A DNA stretch of 64,000 nt from GCA-003244245 sp050699515 (GTDB lineage: Bacteria; Actinomycetota; Actinomycetes; Mycobacteriales; Pseudonocardiaceae), in NCBI GenBank assembly GCA_050699515.1, contig JBOHFF010000135.1:12674-76673 (forward strand), read 5' to 3'. The translations under genes and the position numbers were made by a program. Of the stretch, positions 1 through 9,412 are shown one piece after another. Positions within the stretch are counted from its first letter, which is position 1. Every line of letters begins with the position of its first letter. The notes beneath the pieces were generated by a model. It saw only the letters and a list, made by a program, of their open reading frames with translations. It ran no database searches and was not told the origin of the DNA.

Positions 1-5
1 AGGTC

Positions 6-578
6 GTGCTGCGTCCGGTGCGGTTGCGTGACGGCGCGGCGTGGAGCCGGCTGCGGTTACGTGACGAGGACTACCTGCGGGTCTGGGAGCCGGAGGCGGA
101 AGGCACCTGGGCGGAGCGCTTCACCACGATGGCCTGGCCGGTGATGTGCAGCGGGCTGCGTGCCACAGCCCGGCGGGGACAGGCCCTGCCGTTCTCCGTC
201 ATCCTGGACGGGCAGTTCGTCGGCCAGCTCACGCTGGGCAATGTGGTGCGGGGATCGCTGCTCTCGGCCTGGGTGGGCTACTGGGTGGAGGCCCGCGCGG
301 CTGGTGGTGGGGTCGGGACCGGGGCCGTCGCGCTGGCGGTGGACCACGCGTTCGGTCCGGTTGGGCTGCACCGGGTGGAAGCCACGGTGCGGCCGGAGAA
401 CGCGGCCAGCCTGCGGGTGCTGGCCAAGCTCGGATTCCGCGACGAGGGCCTGCTGCGACGCTATCTCGAAGTGGACGGTGCCTGGCGGGACCACCGCCTG
501 CTCGCCCTCACCCGAGACGAGATCGGCACCGGCCTGGTACCCCGCCTGATCCGCGCAGGCCACGCCCACCACCCCTAA
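6..578 (+). CDS. rimJ: GNAT-family N-acetyltransferase, RimJ-like
   Basis: Probable acetyl-CoA-dependent N-acetyltransferase of the RimJ/RimL type, the family that acetylates N-termini of ribosomal proteins in the cytoplasm. The 190-residue frame shows the usual GNAT order: an N-terminal LRPVRLRDG segment, a GYWV strand near residue 92, a Gly-rich acetyl-CoA loop (GGGVGTGAVAL, about residues 100-110) and the family segment HRVEATVRPENAASLRVLAKLGF near residue 120. GTG at 6 is the first start inside the window; homologues often begin further upstream, so the gene may be cut by the window edge. It is followed by sepX, the usual actinobacterial order. The target protein is inferred, not shown. 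Confidence 0.85.
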   Translation: MLRPVRLRDGAAWSRLRLRDEDYLRVWEPEAEGTWAERFTTMAWPVMCSGLRATARRGQALPFSVILDGQFVGQLTLGNVVRGSLLSAWVGYWVEARAAGGGVGTGAVALAVDHAFGPVGLHRVEATVRPENAASLRVLAKLGFRDEGLLRRYLEVDGAWRDHRLLALTRDEIGTGLVPRLIRAGHAHHP

Positions 579-583
579 CCCCA

Positions 584-625
584 CGTGTCGTGCGGTGGTG
601 CCCCGCGTGTCGTGCGGTGGTGCCC
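584..625. repeat. 20-bp direct repeat, two copies
   Basis: A 20-base unit beginning CGTGTCGTGCGG occurs at 584-603 and again, unchanged, at 606-625, separated by 2 bases. It lies just after the acetyltransferase stop codon, in the gap before sepX. I see no hairpin in it and assign no function. Confidence 0.7.
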
Positions 626-731
626 GCGATCATCGCGGCGCGCCTCCGGCACTCCGATGGTTGTCATGGTTACCGTGACTCGGAGCTAGAACAAGGCGGC
701 TCGGGATCGCGGACGGGGTGGGGGGCGAGGA

Positions 732-1442
732 GTGCCCAGCTCGCTGATCTTCGCGGCGTTGGCCGGGGCATGGCTCGTGGTCCTCGTTCCCATGGTCGCG
801 AAGCGACGGCAGGAAGTGGTCCGTACCGCTGACTCCGCGCTTGCTGCTCGGGTACTGCGCCGGCCCGATCCTTCTCGTGCGGCGCCCCAGCGCGGTAGGG
901 AGGTACCCATGATCGGCGGACAGGCCGCGCAGCACGAGCCCCCGTTGGACGAGCGTCGGTACAGAACGGGTCGCGGTGGTTACGACCCGGAGGTGGCCGC
1001 CCAGTTGGCCCGCGCGAAGTACGTATTTCGGCAGCGTCTGGTGCTCGGTCTGGCGCTCGGCGCGCTCGCGAGCGTCGTACTCGCCTATGCCGTGTCCAGC
1101 CTTCTGTGGTGGGTACACGTTGTACTGGACGTAGCGATCGCCGGTTATCTGGGCTACCTTCGTCGGCAGGTGCGGATCGAGGAGGAGGTCCGGCAGCGTC
1201 GGGCTGCCCGGTTCGTCGGACCTCGCACCAGACCCTCCGGTGTCAGCCCGCTTGACGACGTTCCCGCCGACTCAGCCCACGAGTCGACGGAACGGGTACC
1301 GGACCCCCCCGCGCGGCCTGCTCCGGAGTCCGTGGCGGAGCATCCCACCGCGGTCGCGTTGGACTTCGACGACGAAGACCCGATCTTCGACGAGCTGCGG
1401 CCTGCCTTCGAGCCGCCCTACCGTCGGGCGGCTGGCGAGTAG
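732..1442 (+). CDS. sepX: Divisome protein SepX/GlpR
   Basis: Actinobacterial cell-division membrane protein of the SepX/GlpR family. The 236-residue product starts with a short N-terminal membrane segment (PSSLIFAALAGAWLVVLVPM, residues 2-21), continues as a basic stretch (KRRQEVVRT), and has a second hydrophobic region near residues 99-140 (LVLGLALGALASVVLAYAV, then VVLDVAIAGYLGYL). The C-terminus is acidic and Pro-rich, probably disordered. The GTG start at 732 follows a GGCGAGG-like ribosome site. The order acetyltransferase then sepX is conserved in actinobacteria. In Streptomyces the family stabilises the FtsZ-ring machinery; that role is carried over from the family. Confidence 0.85.
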   Translation: MPSSLIFAALAGAWLVVLVPMVAKRRQEVVRTADSALAARVLRRPDPSRAAPQRGREVPMIGGQAAQHEPPLDERRYRTGRGGYDPEVAAQLARAKYVFRQRLVLGLALGALASVVLAYAVSSLLWWVHVVLDVAIAGYLGYLRRQVRIEEEVRQRRAARFVGPRTRPSGVSPLDDVPADSAHESTERVPDPPARPAPESVAEHPTAVALDFDDEDPIFDELRPAFEPPYRRAAGE

Positions 1443-1477
1443 CCGGGTGCCGACTGCTAAACTTCGCGCGTACCTCG

Positions 1478-1553
1478 GGGGCTGTAGCGCAGTTGGTAGC
1501 GCGTCTCGTTCGCATCGAGAAGGTCAGGGGTTCGATTCCCCTCAGCTCCACCA
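1478..1553 (+). tRNA. tRNA-Ala (anticodon CGC)
   Basis: Full cloverleaf: acceptor 1478-1484 pairs with 1543-1549 (one G-T pair), D arm GCGC/GCGC, anticodon stem TCTCG/CGAGA around loop TTCGCAT giving anticodon CGC (reads GCG, alanine), T arm AGGGG/CCCCT with loop TTCGATT, discriminator A at 1550 and an encoded CCA at 1551-1553. It lies 35 bases after sepX. I looked for a second copy of its 3' end that would mark an integrated element and found none. Confidence 0.97.
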
Positions 1554-1623
1554 TGGCTGCCTTACTCGCACTCTGGCCCGCAAGGGCGCAGGCGAGGAGG
1601 CCGCCGAGATGCTGTGTAGCGAC

Positions 1624-3584
1624 TTAGCCGACATGCCAGCCGATCAAGTTCCACCGCCATAGGAACCACGCTAATGCCGCCATACCCGCAAGCAGGGCGA
1701 CCTGGTGCACGCGAGCGATTACTCCGGCTCCCGAGTCTTGCCACCCTGTGATGGTGCACGCGGTCGCGGCGGCGGTGGCCATGAGTACGACGACCGGTAC
1801 GCCGAGCAGCAGTTGGAAGCTCAGCGGTACACCGAAGAGAAACTCGCTGATGTCACCGCGCAGCGTCGTGATCAGCGATATCAGAAACGCTAGGCCCAGG
1901 ACAGCGGCGCTGGCAGCCAACCAACGCGCCGCTTGCCAGGTGAGGGATGTGGCGAGTGGCCGGTGGACGATCCGCCGCCACAGCCCAGCCAGAAGTACCG
2001 CCGACGCGCTCAGGGCGAGAAGTGCGAACACGGCGAGGACCACCCGGTTGAACGTTGGGGTCTCGGTGGGGGTCATCAGCTGATAGGAGCTGCGGTCAGT
2101 GGCCAGGTAGCGCCGTCCGTCGGTACCGGTGCGGAATGTCAGGCGATCGGTGCCATCGACCTGGCGGTACAGACTGTTTCTTGTGGCGTCCAGTTTTTGT
2201 CGTCGAAGTGCACGGTGCTGTCGCCGCCCACCGTCAGCGGTATCGGGTCGAGCAGCGTGAGCAGTTTCTCAATGGTTGATTCGTTGTGTCGCGCCGGTTC
2301 ATAAAAGCCGGCTTGCGCAGTGGCCGCCGTCGTCCGGGTGGCTGCGCTGGCGGTGCCGGGTATCGCCGCGGCCGGCGCAAACCGATCGAAGAACGTGTCC
2401 TCGAGCTCGGGGAGGGTGTTGAGGCCACCGGTGCCGTTGGTCGACACGAACAGCCCGAAGTCGCATCCCGGGACGAGCATCAAGGCACTTTGGAACCCCT
2501 CCCAGCTGCCATCGTGCATCAGGATCCGGTGGCCGTTGATGGTGCGCTCTTTGAAACCGTGGGCGTAGCCGTCGAGGCGCGGATCGGCGGTGAAGGACCG
2601 TTCGTGCATTTCTGCGACGCTCGCGGGGGCAAGGATGCTGGCGTTGCCGAAGCGACCCTCGTGGAGGTGGGCGATCATGAAATGGGTCATGTCGGCAGCC
2701 GTGGTGCTGATCGCACCGTCCGGTGTCATGGGGTCGAACCAGAAGAGGACCGACTGTAGGGGACTGGTGTCGGAGTCATAGCTGTGGGCGAGATCGGAGG
2801 CGAGGGTGCCAGGCACCGGTTCGGTGGCGGTGCTGCGCGTCATGCCGAGTGGGTCGAACAGATGGCGCTGCACATAGTGGTCATAGGGCGCGCCGCTGAC
2901 CTGGGTGACGATGTAGCCGGCCAATGCGGCGCCGTAGTTAGAGTAGGCGGAGATCTCGCCTGGCGGCCGGATTCGGGCCGGGATGTGGGCGGCCAGATAG
3001 TCGCCCAGTGCTGGCACGTCGGCGGCGGTAGGAGCGCCGGTACCGATGAACCGGTCCTCGAAACCGGCGGTGTGATCCATCAAGGTCTGCAGGGTCACCG
3101 GCTCGGGGTAGGTGGACGGAATCTGGAATGCCTTCAGGTACCGGTTGACGTCGGCGTTCAGGTCGAGCCGACCCGCTTCGACCTGCTGCATCACCGCTGT
3201 CGCGGTAAACAGCTTGGTGATCGATGCGATCCGCACCAGTGAGCGTGAGGCATCGAAGGCCACGCCGCGTTGCACATCGGCCTGGCCGTGGCCCTTGGCG
3301 AACACCGTGTTGCCGCCGGACACCACCGAGACCACCGCACCGGGCACACGATCACGCGCCAACCAGCGCGGTAGGGCATCGTCAAAGAACCCGGCCAACA
3401 CCGCTGGCGCCGGATTGGCGCAGCCGCGCGGCGCCCACTCCGCCTTCGCCACCGGATTGACCACCAGCACAGCCACGCAACCAGCGAACAGACCAAGGAA
3501 CACCCGGCTGATCAGGCGGATCAACCACGTGGGCATGGACAACTCCGCACTAAGGGGTAAGTGGCCCATCCGGTGGAAAGCCAA
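1624..3584 (-). pseudogene. Membrane serine hydrolase (beta-lactamase fold), frameshifted
   Basis: A class C beta-lactamase/PBP4*-like serine hydrolase broken by one frameshift. The first part (3584 down to 2139, 481 residues) has an N-terminal membrane segment, the SxxK nucleophile motif (ASITKLF), the YSN motif (AYSNYG) and a late HDGSWEGF motif. Its reading then ends in unrelated residues. In another frame the protein continues as SLYRQVDGTDRLTF, then LATDRSSYQLM, into a 150-residue tail (2076-1624) with four or five membrane segments, as expected for actinobacterial homologues. One missing base near 2173-2184 explains the break. Intact length would be about 650 residues. It could be a sequencing error instead of a real loss. 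Confidence 0.85.
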
Positions 3585-3914
3585 GCCAGGAACGTCCGCG
3601 CTGGTACAGTAAGAGCGTAGCCGTGTCCGCCGTGGCGGGGTCAGAAGCGCCGCGGCTGGCGGTGCCTTCCTAACCCGTTGAATGGGTGAGGTCCGGCGGA
3701 TACCAGCGCGATGTGCAGCAGGCGTTGATTCTCAAGACTCATGCCGTAGTCAGCGGCAGGAAGACGGCGACGGCACCTTCCCGGTAGGCTCCGCATGAGC
3801 AGACGACGTCCGACCGTGTCGATGACCGCGCGGGGCACGTATGCTCATGCCGATGAGCGTGCGTTCGCAGCCTGCATGAGATTGCGGGTACCGATAGCAC
3901 GGTGTCCTTACCGC
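3585..3914. other. 330-base gap without a recognised gene
   Basis: Between the start of the serine hydrolase and the end of the nucleotidyltransferase gene. One minus-strand frame of 65 codons (3838-3641) is open but has no recognisable domain and no good ribosome site. I see no tRNA, convincing promoter or terminator here. Confidence 0.4.
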
Positions 3915-4739
3915 TCAGCTGGCCAGCTCTCTTAGCGGTCCGGCCAGTCGGTTAGCCAGGTCAGCATCGACCCATTCGATCTCGACGAGCAGTGCTTGGC
4001 TGGTCACGCTGAAAGCGCGTCTGAGCTCAGCGATGTCGAGCGAGCAGACCAGCGTCTCGGCGAGCGCCGTGGTGATCTTCGGTGGGAGGCTGTCCATGCC
4101 CCGGCCCTGAACAGCAGGCACACCGTGACGCAGGCACATCAGAGCGAGAACATGGTCCCGGACACTGCTGATCATGTACTCCGCCTGCCACACTCGACTC
4201 CGGGCAATGCTTGACCGAGCATGCAGCGCGTAGAGCCAGCCCAGACCGATCAGTTCAGCGGCGGCGGGCCCTGGTGGCATTGGTCGTTCGTTGGCCGTTC
4301 CGAACAGGAGCCGGAAGGTAGGAGCAATGGCACCGAACTCCGCCGCCGACCAGAAGGCAAGATCGACCTGCAAGGTGCTCGCGAGCAGGAAGACCCGATA
4401 CAGTGTGACACCCCGGATTACATCCACGTGATGCACGGCACCGTGTTCCCGGTACATGCGGTCGGTCCAGTCGGCCAGCACCTGCTCACGGTCAGCGTCT
4501 GCGGCGAGGCACCAAGCGAGATCAATGTCCGACCACCGATCTTCACGACCGACCGCCGCCGACCCGGTGACCGCGGCACCGGTGATGCGGGGATCGACGT
4601 AGGCCGCTGACACCAGACTCTCGCGCAGTCGCCCTCGCTCCTCTGGCGTGAACACAGCACGAGAGACTACGGACCCTGCCCAGCACAGTGGGGAAGCGTT
4701 CCAGCCATATTCCGCCGCTGTCACGTTCGTCCGGTTCAT
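3915..4739 (-). CDS. Nucleotidyltransferase-domain protein
   Basis: Protein of the DNA polymerase beta-type nucleotidyltransferase superfamily (MNT / aminoglycoside nucleotidyltransferase-like). The signature is plain: GSAAVGREDRWSDIDLAW near residues 58-75 supplies the GS helix and the first two metal-binding aspartates, and VDLAFW near residue 125 supplies the third carboxylate. The remaining half is helical, as in HEPN-like or kanamycin-transferase C-terminal domains. The 274-residue frame has a long N-terminus before the core, so the true start may be internal. It is divergent from the 2'-5' ligase-like gene, 93 bases apart. The substrate is unknown; resistance or RNA modification are both possible. 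Confidence 0.75.
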   Translation of the reverse strand: MNRTNVTAAEYGWNASPLCWAGSVVSRAVFTPEERGRLRESLVSAAYVDPRITGAAVTGSAAVGREDRWSDIDLAWCLAADADREQVLADWTDRMYREHGAVHHVDVIRGVTLYRVFLLASTLQVDLAFWSAAEFGAIAPTFRLLFGTANERPMPPGPAAAELIGLGWLYALHARSSIARSRVWQAEYMISSVRDHVLALMCLRHGVPAVQGRGMDSLPPKITTALAETLVCSLDIAELRRAFSVTSQALLVEIEWVDADLANRLAGPLRELAS

Positions 4740-4832
4740 GAGCGGTCCTCACTGGCACCGGCACCAGGGAACGCGACGTGGGCGGTGATCTCTGCCTGAG
4801 ATGAGGTTCGCGACCGGCTCATACTCCATGCC

Positions 4833-5408
4833 ATGACGGCGAGTGAGAGTGCGGTGATCGTCCCCGTGCCGGAGGCGGAACCGGCAGTCGAGTCCTTCCG
4901 GGCGGAGCTGGACCGCGCGGCCGCGTGGGGCATACCCGCGCACGTGACCGTCCTTTACCCCTTCCTGCCTCCCGACCTGATCGGACCGCAGGAGTTGCGC
5001 AGACTAAGCGAAGTGGTCCGCACGGTGCAACGCTTCGACGTCGCCTTCCCGCACGTTGAGTGGTTTGGTGGTGACGTGGTATGGCTGGCACCAGAACCCG
5101 GCGATGGATTCAAGGCCCTGACTGCCGCAGTGTCCTCGGCGTTTCCGGACTGCCCGCCCTATAGCGGCGCGTTCGCCGAGGTAATTCCCCATTTGACTGT
5201 CGCCGCGCGCGCCGACCCGAACCGAATGCGCGCAGCGGCTCGTGCGGTGACTGCACGGTTACCGATCAACGCTCACGTGCAGAGGGTCCACCTCTATCAG
5301 GGCTCGGCCGCGCCTGGCGCCTGGCATAGGAGCCGTAATGGAACAACATACCCACTGAAGTTGACATCGTCGCAGGTCCGGGGCTCCCAAAAATGTCTAA
5401 CCGGATAA
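4833..5408 (+). CDS. 2'-5' RNA ligase-family (2H phosphoesterase) protein
   Basis: Cytoplasmic 2H phosphoesterase-like protein of 191 residues. Two HxTx motifs define the family and both are present: HVTVLYPF at about residue 37 and HLTVAARAD at about residue 122. Spacing and length match LigT/2'-5' RNA ligase-like proteins, which act on 2',3'-cyclic or 2'-5' phosphodiester bonds in RNA or nucleotides. The ATG at 4833 begins MTASESAVIVPVPEAE, a typical family start. It stands alone, divergent from the nucleotidyltransferase gene, so a joint role in nucleotide chemistry is possible but only suggested by position. Confidence 0.8.
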   Translation: MTASESAVIVPVPEAEPAVESFRAELDRAAAWGIPAHVTVLYPFLPPDLIGPQELRRLSEVVRTVQRFDVAFPHVEWFGGDVVWLAPEPGDGFKALTAAVSSAFPDCPPYSGAFAEVIPHLTVAARADPNRMRAAARAVTARLPINAHVQRVHLYQGSAAPGAWHRSRNGTTYPLKLTSSQVRGSQKCLTG

Positions 5409-5460
5409 GTTATTTCATTACAATGACATAGTGTCGCAGAACTGCCTCTCGGCTAGGGAC

Positions 5461-5640
5461 ATGAACTGGCGCCGACAGGCCGCTCGGGTGCGCTACACGC
5501 CTGCTGACCGGGTGTGGTTGGCCGCCTTGTCCGGTTGGTGCCACGTCGCCGCTGGGCCGGACGTCCACCCACCGCAGCAGTCAGGGCCGGCTGCCCGAAC
5601 TCACCGTCTCGTTGTTGCCAGCCACTTGCGTCATTCACTC
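5461..5640 (+). pseudogene. Decayed integrase-type transposase fragment
   Basis: The segment WRRQAARVRYTPADRVWLAAL (5467-5530) resembles the N-terminal part of a common actinomycete DDE integrase/transposase, where it continues as a Leu-x-Pro-Arg-Arg-Arg-Trp segment. That continuation, RLVPRRRWA, is present in a different frame right after (about 5535-5560), so at least one base has been lost near 5534. Beyond about 5640 no further similarity is visible. It is a short non-functional remnant upstream of the ABC operon. Confidence 0.55.
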
Positions 5641-5818
5641 GATCGTGTCTATCGTGCTCCAACTGGGGTTCGGCTCGATCAGACGGTGGTGTGCTTTGCC
5701 CGAGCTCCACGAAGAGCTGATTACCTCTATGACCCGGACCGCCTCTCACGCCAATAGGCGGGGCGTCATGGGGCTGAGCAGCCGGTTGCTCGCTCGGGTG
5801 GTCGGAGAAGGTTCGCCG

Positions 5819-7387
5819 ATGCGACGGCGAGTGCGGCTGGCGGCGTTGGCGCTGTGCGTGAGTGTGGTGGTGGCCTGCTCGTCCGGTGCGGGGGACAGCG
5901 GATCGATCAGGGTGGCCGACGTCGAGCTGAAGGTCGCGATCCCGGCGGACACCACGAGCGTCGAGGGTGACCGCGCGAACGTCGGAGTGGGCTCGCCGAA
6001 CGCCGGCATCTACGAGACGCTGCTGCGGATGGACAACCAGCTCCAGGTCCGTCCCGGGCTGGCCGAGAGCTACGAGTTCATCGCACCCAACACCTGGCGG
6101 TTCAAGCTCCGCCAGGGCGTGATGTTCCACGACGGTAGCGAGCTGAGCGCGCAGGACGTGGTGTTCACTTTCGACCGATACGGCCGGATCGGCGGCCAGT
6201 ACATCAAGGCTCAGGTCGGTGGCACGGTCGCGGTCGACAAGTACACGGTCGACTTCACCTCGTCAGTGCCCAACCTCAAGGTGCCGCTGCAGATGGTGCA
6301 CCCCATCTTCGGGATCAAGAAGGCCGGCAGCGACCCGGCGCGCAAGCCGGTCGGCACCGGATCGTTCAAGTTCGTTTCCTACCAACCCAAGGAGAGCCTC
6401 GCCGTCGAGCGCTTCGACGGCTACTGGGACCAGCCGAACAAGGCCAAGCCGAAGAGCATCACGTTCCGCTACATCCCGGACGCGAACGCCCGGCTGCTGG
6501 CCCTGCAGGCGGGTGATGTCGACATCATCCAGGATGCTCCGCTCGAGCAGCTCGAGGCGATCAGGGCGGACAACCGGATCAAGATCGTGTCCTCACCGGT
6601 GGGCGCTTACGAGGCGTTGAGCGTGAACATCGGCGGTGAGAACGGCACCGGGGTCACCCAGTCGCTCGCCGTGCGCCAGGCCATCGCCAAGGGCATCGAC
6701 CGGGCGCAGATCGTCGAGACGATCTACGGCGGGCTGGCCGAGACGGGCCGGAGCATGGTCCCCCTCGCGGTTCTCGGCCCGGCCGCAAGCCAGGTCTCGG
6801 GCGGGCCGAGCTACGACCCGGACGGCGCGAAGCGGCTCCTTGAGTCCGACGGCTGGGTGCTCGACGCCGCGGGCATCTACCAGAAGGATGGCCAGCCGCT
6901 CACGCTCACCCTGGTCAGTGGTTTCCCGTCACCCGACGTGCACCGGCCGCTGCCCGAGGCGCTGCAGCAGCAGCTGCGCAAGATCGGTGCGGACGTGACG
7001 ATCGTGGAGGCGTCCGACTACGACGACGCGCTGGCGAAGACCGCCGGCCATCTCTACCTGGAGAAGGGCAATCAGAACGACGCGGACCCGGCCTTCCTGC
7101 CGCGGCTGTTCGCCAGCACCGCGCTGGAGCCGGATTCGGACTACGGCCGGTTGTTCGGTCCGGGCGCCGCGGCAGACCAGCTCATCGTGGCGGCCCGCGA
7201 GACGCGCGAGCTGGACCAGCTCCGCGACTTGTCGGCTAAGACGCTGCGGGAGTTGCACGACGTGAGCGTGACGATCATCCCGATCGCCGGGCTGACCAAC
7301 GTGTGGGCAGTGCGGCAGCCGGTGGAGGGCTTCGCGCCGCACTCGGCGTTCGTGCACACCAGCTATGCCAGCGTCACCAAGTCCTGA
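5819..7387 (+). CDS. ABC transporter substrate-binding lipoprotein (peptide/nickel type)
   Basis: Extracellular solute-binding protein of family 5 (dipeptide/oligopeptide/nickel type), 522 residues. The chosen ATG at 5819 follows GGAGAAGG by 7 bases and gives a classic lipoprotein signal: basic RRRVR, a hydrophobic stretch, then VVVAC with Cys20 as lipidation site. An ATG at 5768 in frame would only add residues before the signal. Family features are YETLLRMDNQLQVRPGLAE, the TWRFKLRQGVMFHDGS strand pair and the late NVWAV region. It is the first gene of a six-gene operon; the next start lies inside its 3' end. The ligand cannot be read from sequence. Confidence 0.9.
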   Translation: MRRRVRLAALALCVSVVVACSSGAGDSGSIRVADVELKVAIPADTTSVEGDRANVGVGSPNAGIYETLLRMDNQLQVRPGLAESYEFIAPNTWRFKLRQGVMFHDGSELSAQDVVFTFDRYGRIGGQYIKAQVGGTVAVDKYTVDFTSSVPNLKVPLQMVHPIFGIKKAGSDPARKPVGTGSFKFVSYQPKESLAVERFDGYWDQPNKAKPKSITFRYIPDANARLLALQAGDVDIIQDAPLEQLEAIRADNRIKIVSSPVGAYEALSVNIGGENGTGVTQSLAVRQAIAKGIDRAQIVETIYGGLAETGRSMVPLAVLGPAASQVSGGPSYDPDGAKRLLESDGWVLDAAGIYQKDGQPLTLTLVSGFPSPDVHRPLPEALQQQLRKIGADVTIVEASDYDDALAKTAGHLYLEKGNQNDADPAFLPRLFASTALEPDSDYGRLFGPGAAADQLIVAARETRELDQLRDLSAKTLRELHDVSVTIIPIAGLTNVWAVRQPVEGFAPHSAFVHTSYASVTKS

Positions 7388-8450
7388 GCTGGCGCAGATC
7401 GAGGTCGGCCTGCACGGCGAAGTGCTACTGGCCGCGACCCTGTGTTCACCGTCGGGGGGCCTGCCGCCGGGCCGGGTGGCCGCGCCGGGGATGGTTCTGA
7501 TCGGGGGCACCGGCGGTGACACCAGGGATGGCGATCCCGACCCGGCGGTGGCGATCCCGCCGGCCGGTGGGGGCGACGGCGCCGAGCCGGGGCGCTCAGG
7601 CCTGCTGCGGGCGATCGCGCACCGGCTGGCGGCGCACGGCGTCGCCTCACTGCGCTACGACAAGCGCGGCTGCGGGCGCAGCGGCGGACGGGCTGACGAG
7701 GCCAGCTACGACACCGACCTGGCTGACGCGCTGACCGCCGTCGACTGGCTGCTCGGCCGGCCGGAGTGCGGCGGCGTGGTCGGCGTGATCGGGCACAGCG
7801 CCGGCGCGATGATCGCCGGCCGGGTCAACCGGGAACGCCCGCAGCTGGCCGCGGTCGGGCTGCTCGCCGCGCTGTACGGCCCGGCCGATGCCATGATCGA
7901 GCGCAACTGGGGCCGAGTGGCCAGGTACTGGTCGGAGTTCGGGCCGCGGCGCCAGGCATGGCTGATCGAGCACCGGCCGGCCGACGTAGTCCGGGGGTTC
8001 GGCGTCGAGGAGTTCCTGGCGGCGGTGCGGCAGGGCGCGCCCACCGTCCGGCTGGCCGCTCACGGCCACACGCTGATCCTGCGGACCGGGCGGGCTCGCC
8101 ACGACATGCTGCACCGGCAACCGGCCGAGGAGCCCCGCGCGGTCCGGGCACCCGCGCTGGTGTTGCACGGCACGGCGGATCTCAACGTGCGGGTGGCCGA
8201 CGCCTGGGACACCGTCCGGGCGCTGCGGGCCACCGGGAACGCCGCGGTCGAGCCGGCCGTGCTGCCCGGGCTGGACCACACCTTCCGCGCGGTGTCACCG
8301 GACTGGGTGACCAGGGCGTGGGAGCGAGTGTCCGGGGCGAGCCTGCACCACCCGGTCGATGTCTGCCCTCTGGACCTGATCGGCCGCTGGGCGGCGCGGG
8401 TGCTCGGGGAGGCGCCAGGGGTAGGGGAGGCGCGGCCGTGCTCGCCCTGA
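7365..8450 (+). CDS. Alpha/beta hydrolase within the ABC transporter operon
   Basis: Serine hydrolase of the alpha/beta fold, 361 residues. Visible motifs are the oxyanion-strand region MVLIGGTGGD, the LRYDKRGCGRSGG turn, the nucleophile elbow GHSAG (about residue 145), an acid candidate in VLHGTADLNV and the late histidine in GLDHTF. The start at 7365 overlaps the binding-protein gene by 23 bases and the end overlaps the permease start by 13, so it is translated with the transporter. This suggests it acts on the imported compound, for example an ester or peptide, after uptake; that is inference from context. No signal peptide is seen, so it is probably cytoplasmic. Confidence 0.85.
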   Translation: MPASPSPELAQIEVGLHGEVLLAATLCSPSGGLPPGRVAAPGMVLIGGTGGDTRDGDPDPAVAIPPAGGGDGAEPGRSGLLRAIAHRLAAHGVASLRYDKRGCGRSGGRADEASYDTDLADALTAVDWLLGRPECGGVVGVIGHSAGAMIAGRVNRERPQLAAVGLLAALYGPADAMIERNWGRVARYWSEFGPRRQAWLIEHRPADVVRGFGVEEFLAAVRQGAPTVRLAAHGHTLILRTGRARHDMLHRQPAEEPRAVRAPALVLHGTADLNVRVADAWDTVRALRATGNAAVEPAVLPGLDHTFRAVSPDWVTRAWERVSGASLHHPVDVCPLDLIGRWAARVLGEAPGVGEARPCSP

Positions 8451-9412
8451 TCGCCCGGCGGTTGCTGGCGGCCGCGCTGGCCTTGGTGGGAATCAGCGTG
8501 ATCACCTGGAACCTGATGTCGCTCGCACCGGGCGACGCGGCGCAGATCTACGCCCGGCAGTTCGCGGTCAGCGGGTTTCCCACCGCGGATGAGGTGGCCG
8601 CCGCACGGGCACACCTCGGGTTGGACGGCGGGGTGCTGTCCCAGTACGGGCGCTGGGCCGCCACCGCCGCCACCGGTGACCTGGGCCGGTCCTTCCAGTC
8701 CGGCGAGCAGGTGGTCGCTGAGCTGGCCCGGCGGCTGCCCGCCACCCTGGAGCTCACCCTGGCCGCGATGGCGATGATCGTGGTACTCGGGATCTCCGCC
8801 GGCACCCTCGCCGCGCTGCGCCCCAACCGCCGCGCCGACCTGGCAGCCCGCCTCACCACGCTGGTCGTCGGCTCGGTGCCGTCGTTCTGGCTCTCGCTCG
8901 TGCTGATCTGGATCTTCGCGGCCAACCTCGGCTGGCTGCCGAGCACCGGCCGTGACGGGGCTGCGTCGCTGGTCTTGCCGGCGCTGGCGCTCGGCGTGCC
9001 CGGCAGCGCGGTAGTGATCCGGCTGGTACGCGCGGCGGTGATCGACGCGCTGGCCGAGGACTACGTCATAGCCGCGCGTGCCCGGGGGGTGCCGGAGCGC
9101 TCGGTGGTGATCCGGCACGCGCTGCGCAACGCGCTGGTGCCGGTCAGCACCCAGCTGGGGCTCGTGTTCGGCGCGCTGCTGTCCGGCGCGGCGATCGTGG
9201 AGACGATCTTCGCCTGGCCCGGCGTGGGCAAGCTCGCGGTAGACGCGATCGCCAGCCAGGATTACCCGGTGCTGCAGGGCTTCGTGCTGTTCAGCGCGCT
9301 GATCTACCTGGGGGTGAACCTCGCCGTCGACCTGCTCTACCGGGTCCTCGACCCGCGGGTGACCAGGGAGACCGCGCGGGTGAACCAGCGCGCTCGCGGG
9401 CTGGCGACATGA
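8438..9412 (+). CDS. ABC transporter permease (DppB/OppB type)
   Basis: Integral membrane permease of the binding-protein-dependent family, 324 residues. GTG at 8438 gives MLALIARRLLAAALALVGISVITWNL, the typical DppB start with one membrane segment followed by an extracytoplasmic region. Six membrane segments are predicted by eye. The EAA loop that contacts the ATPase is at YVIAARARGVPERSVVIRHALRNALVP (about residues 208-234). It overlaps the hydrolase upstream and shares ATGA with the next permease, so expression is coupled. Confidence 0.92.
   Translation: MLALIARRLLAAALALVGISVITWNLMSLAPGDAAQIYARQFAVSGFPTADEVAAARAHLGLDGGVLSQYGRWAATAATGDLGRSFQSGEQVVAELARRLPATLELTLAAMAMIVVLGISAGTLAALRPNRRADLAARLTTLVVGSVPSFWLSLVLIWIFAANLGWLPSTGRDGAASLVLPALALGVPGSAVVIRLVRAAVIDALAEDYVIAARARGVPERSVVIRHALRNALVPVSTQLGLVFGALLSGAAIVETIFAWPGVGKLAVDAIASQDYPVLQGFVLFSALIYLGVNLAVDLLYRVLDPRVTRETARVNQRARGLAT

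Noticed and set aside
1478..1553. tRNA-Ala as the attachment site of an integrated island
   Set aside because: I found no integrase next to it and no second copy of the tRNA 3' end in the window.
3641..3838. 65-codon minus-strand frame as a gene
   Set aside because: Arg-rich, no domain, no ribosome site; typical chance frame in high-GC DNA.
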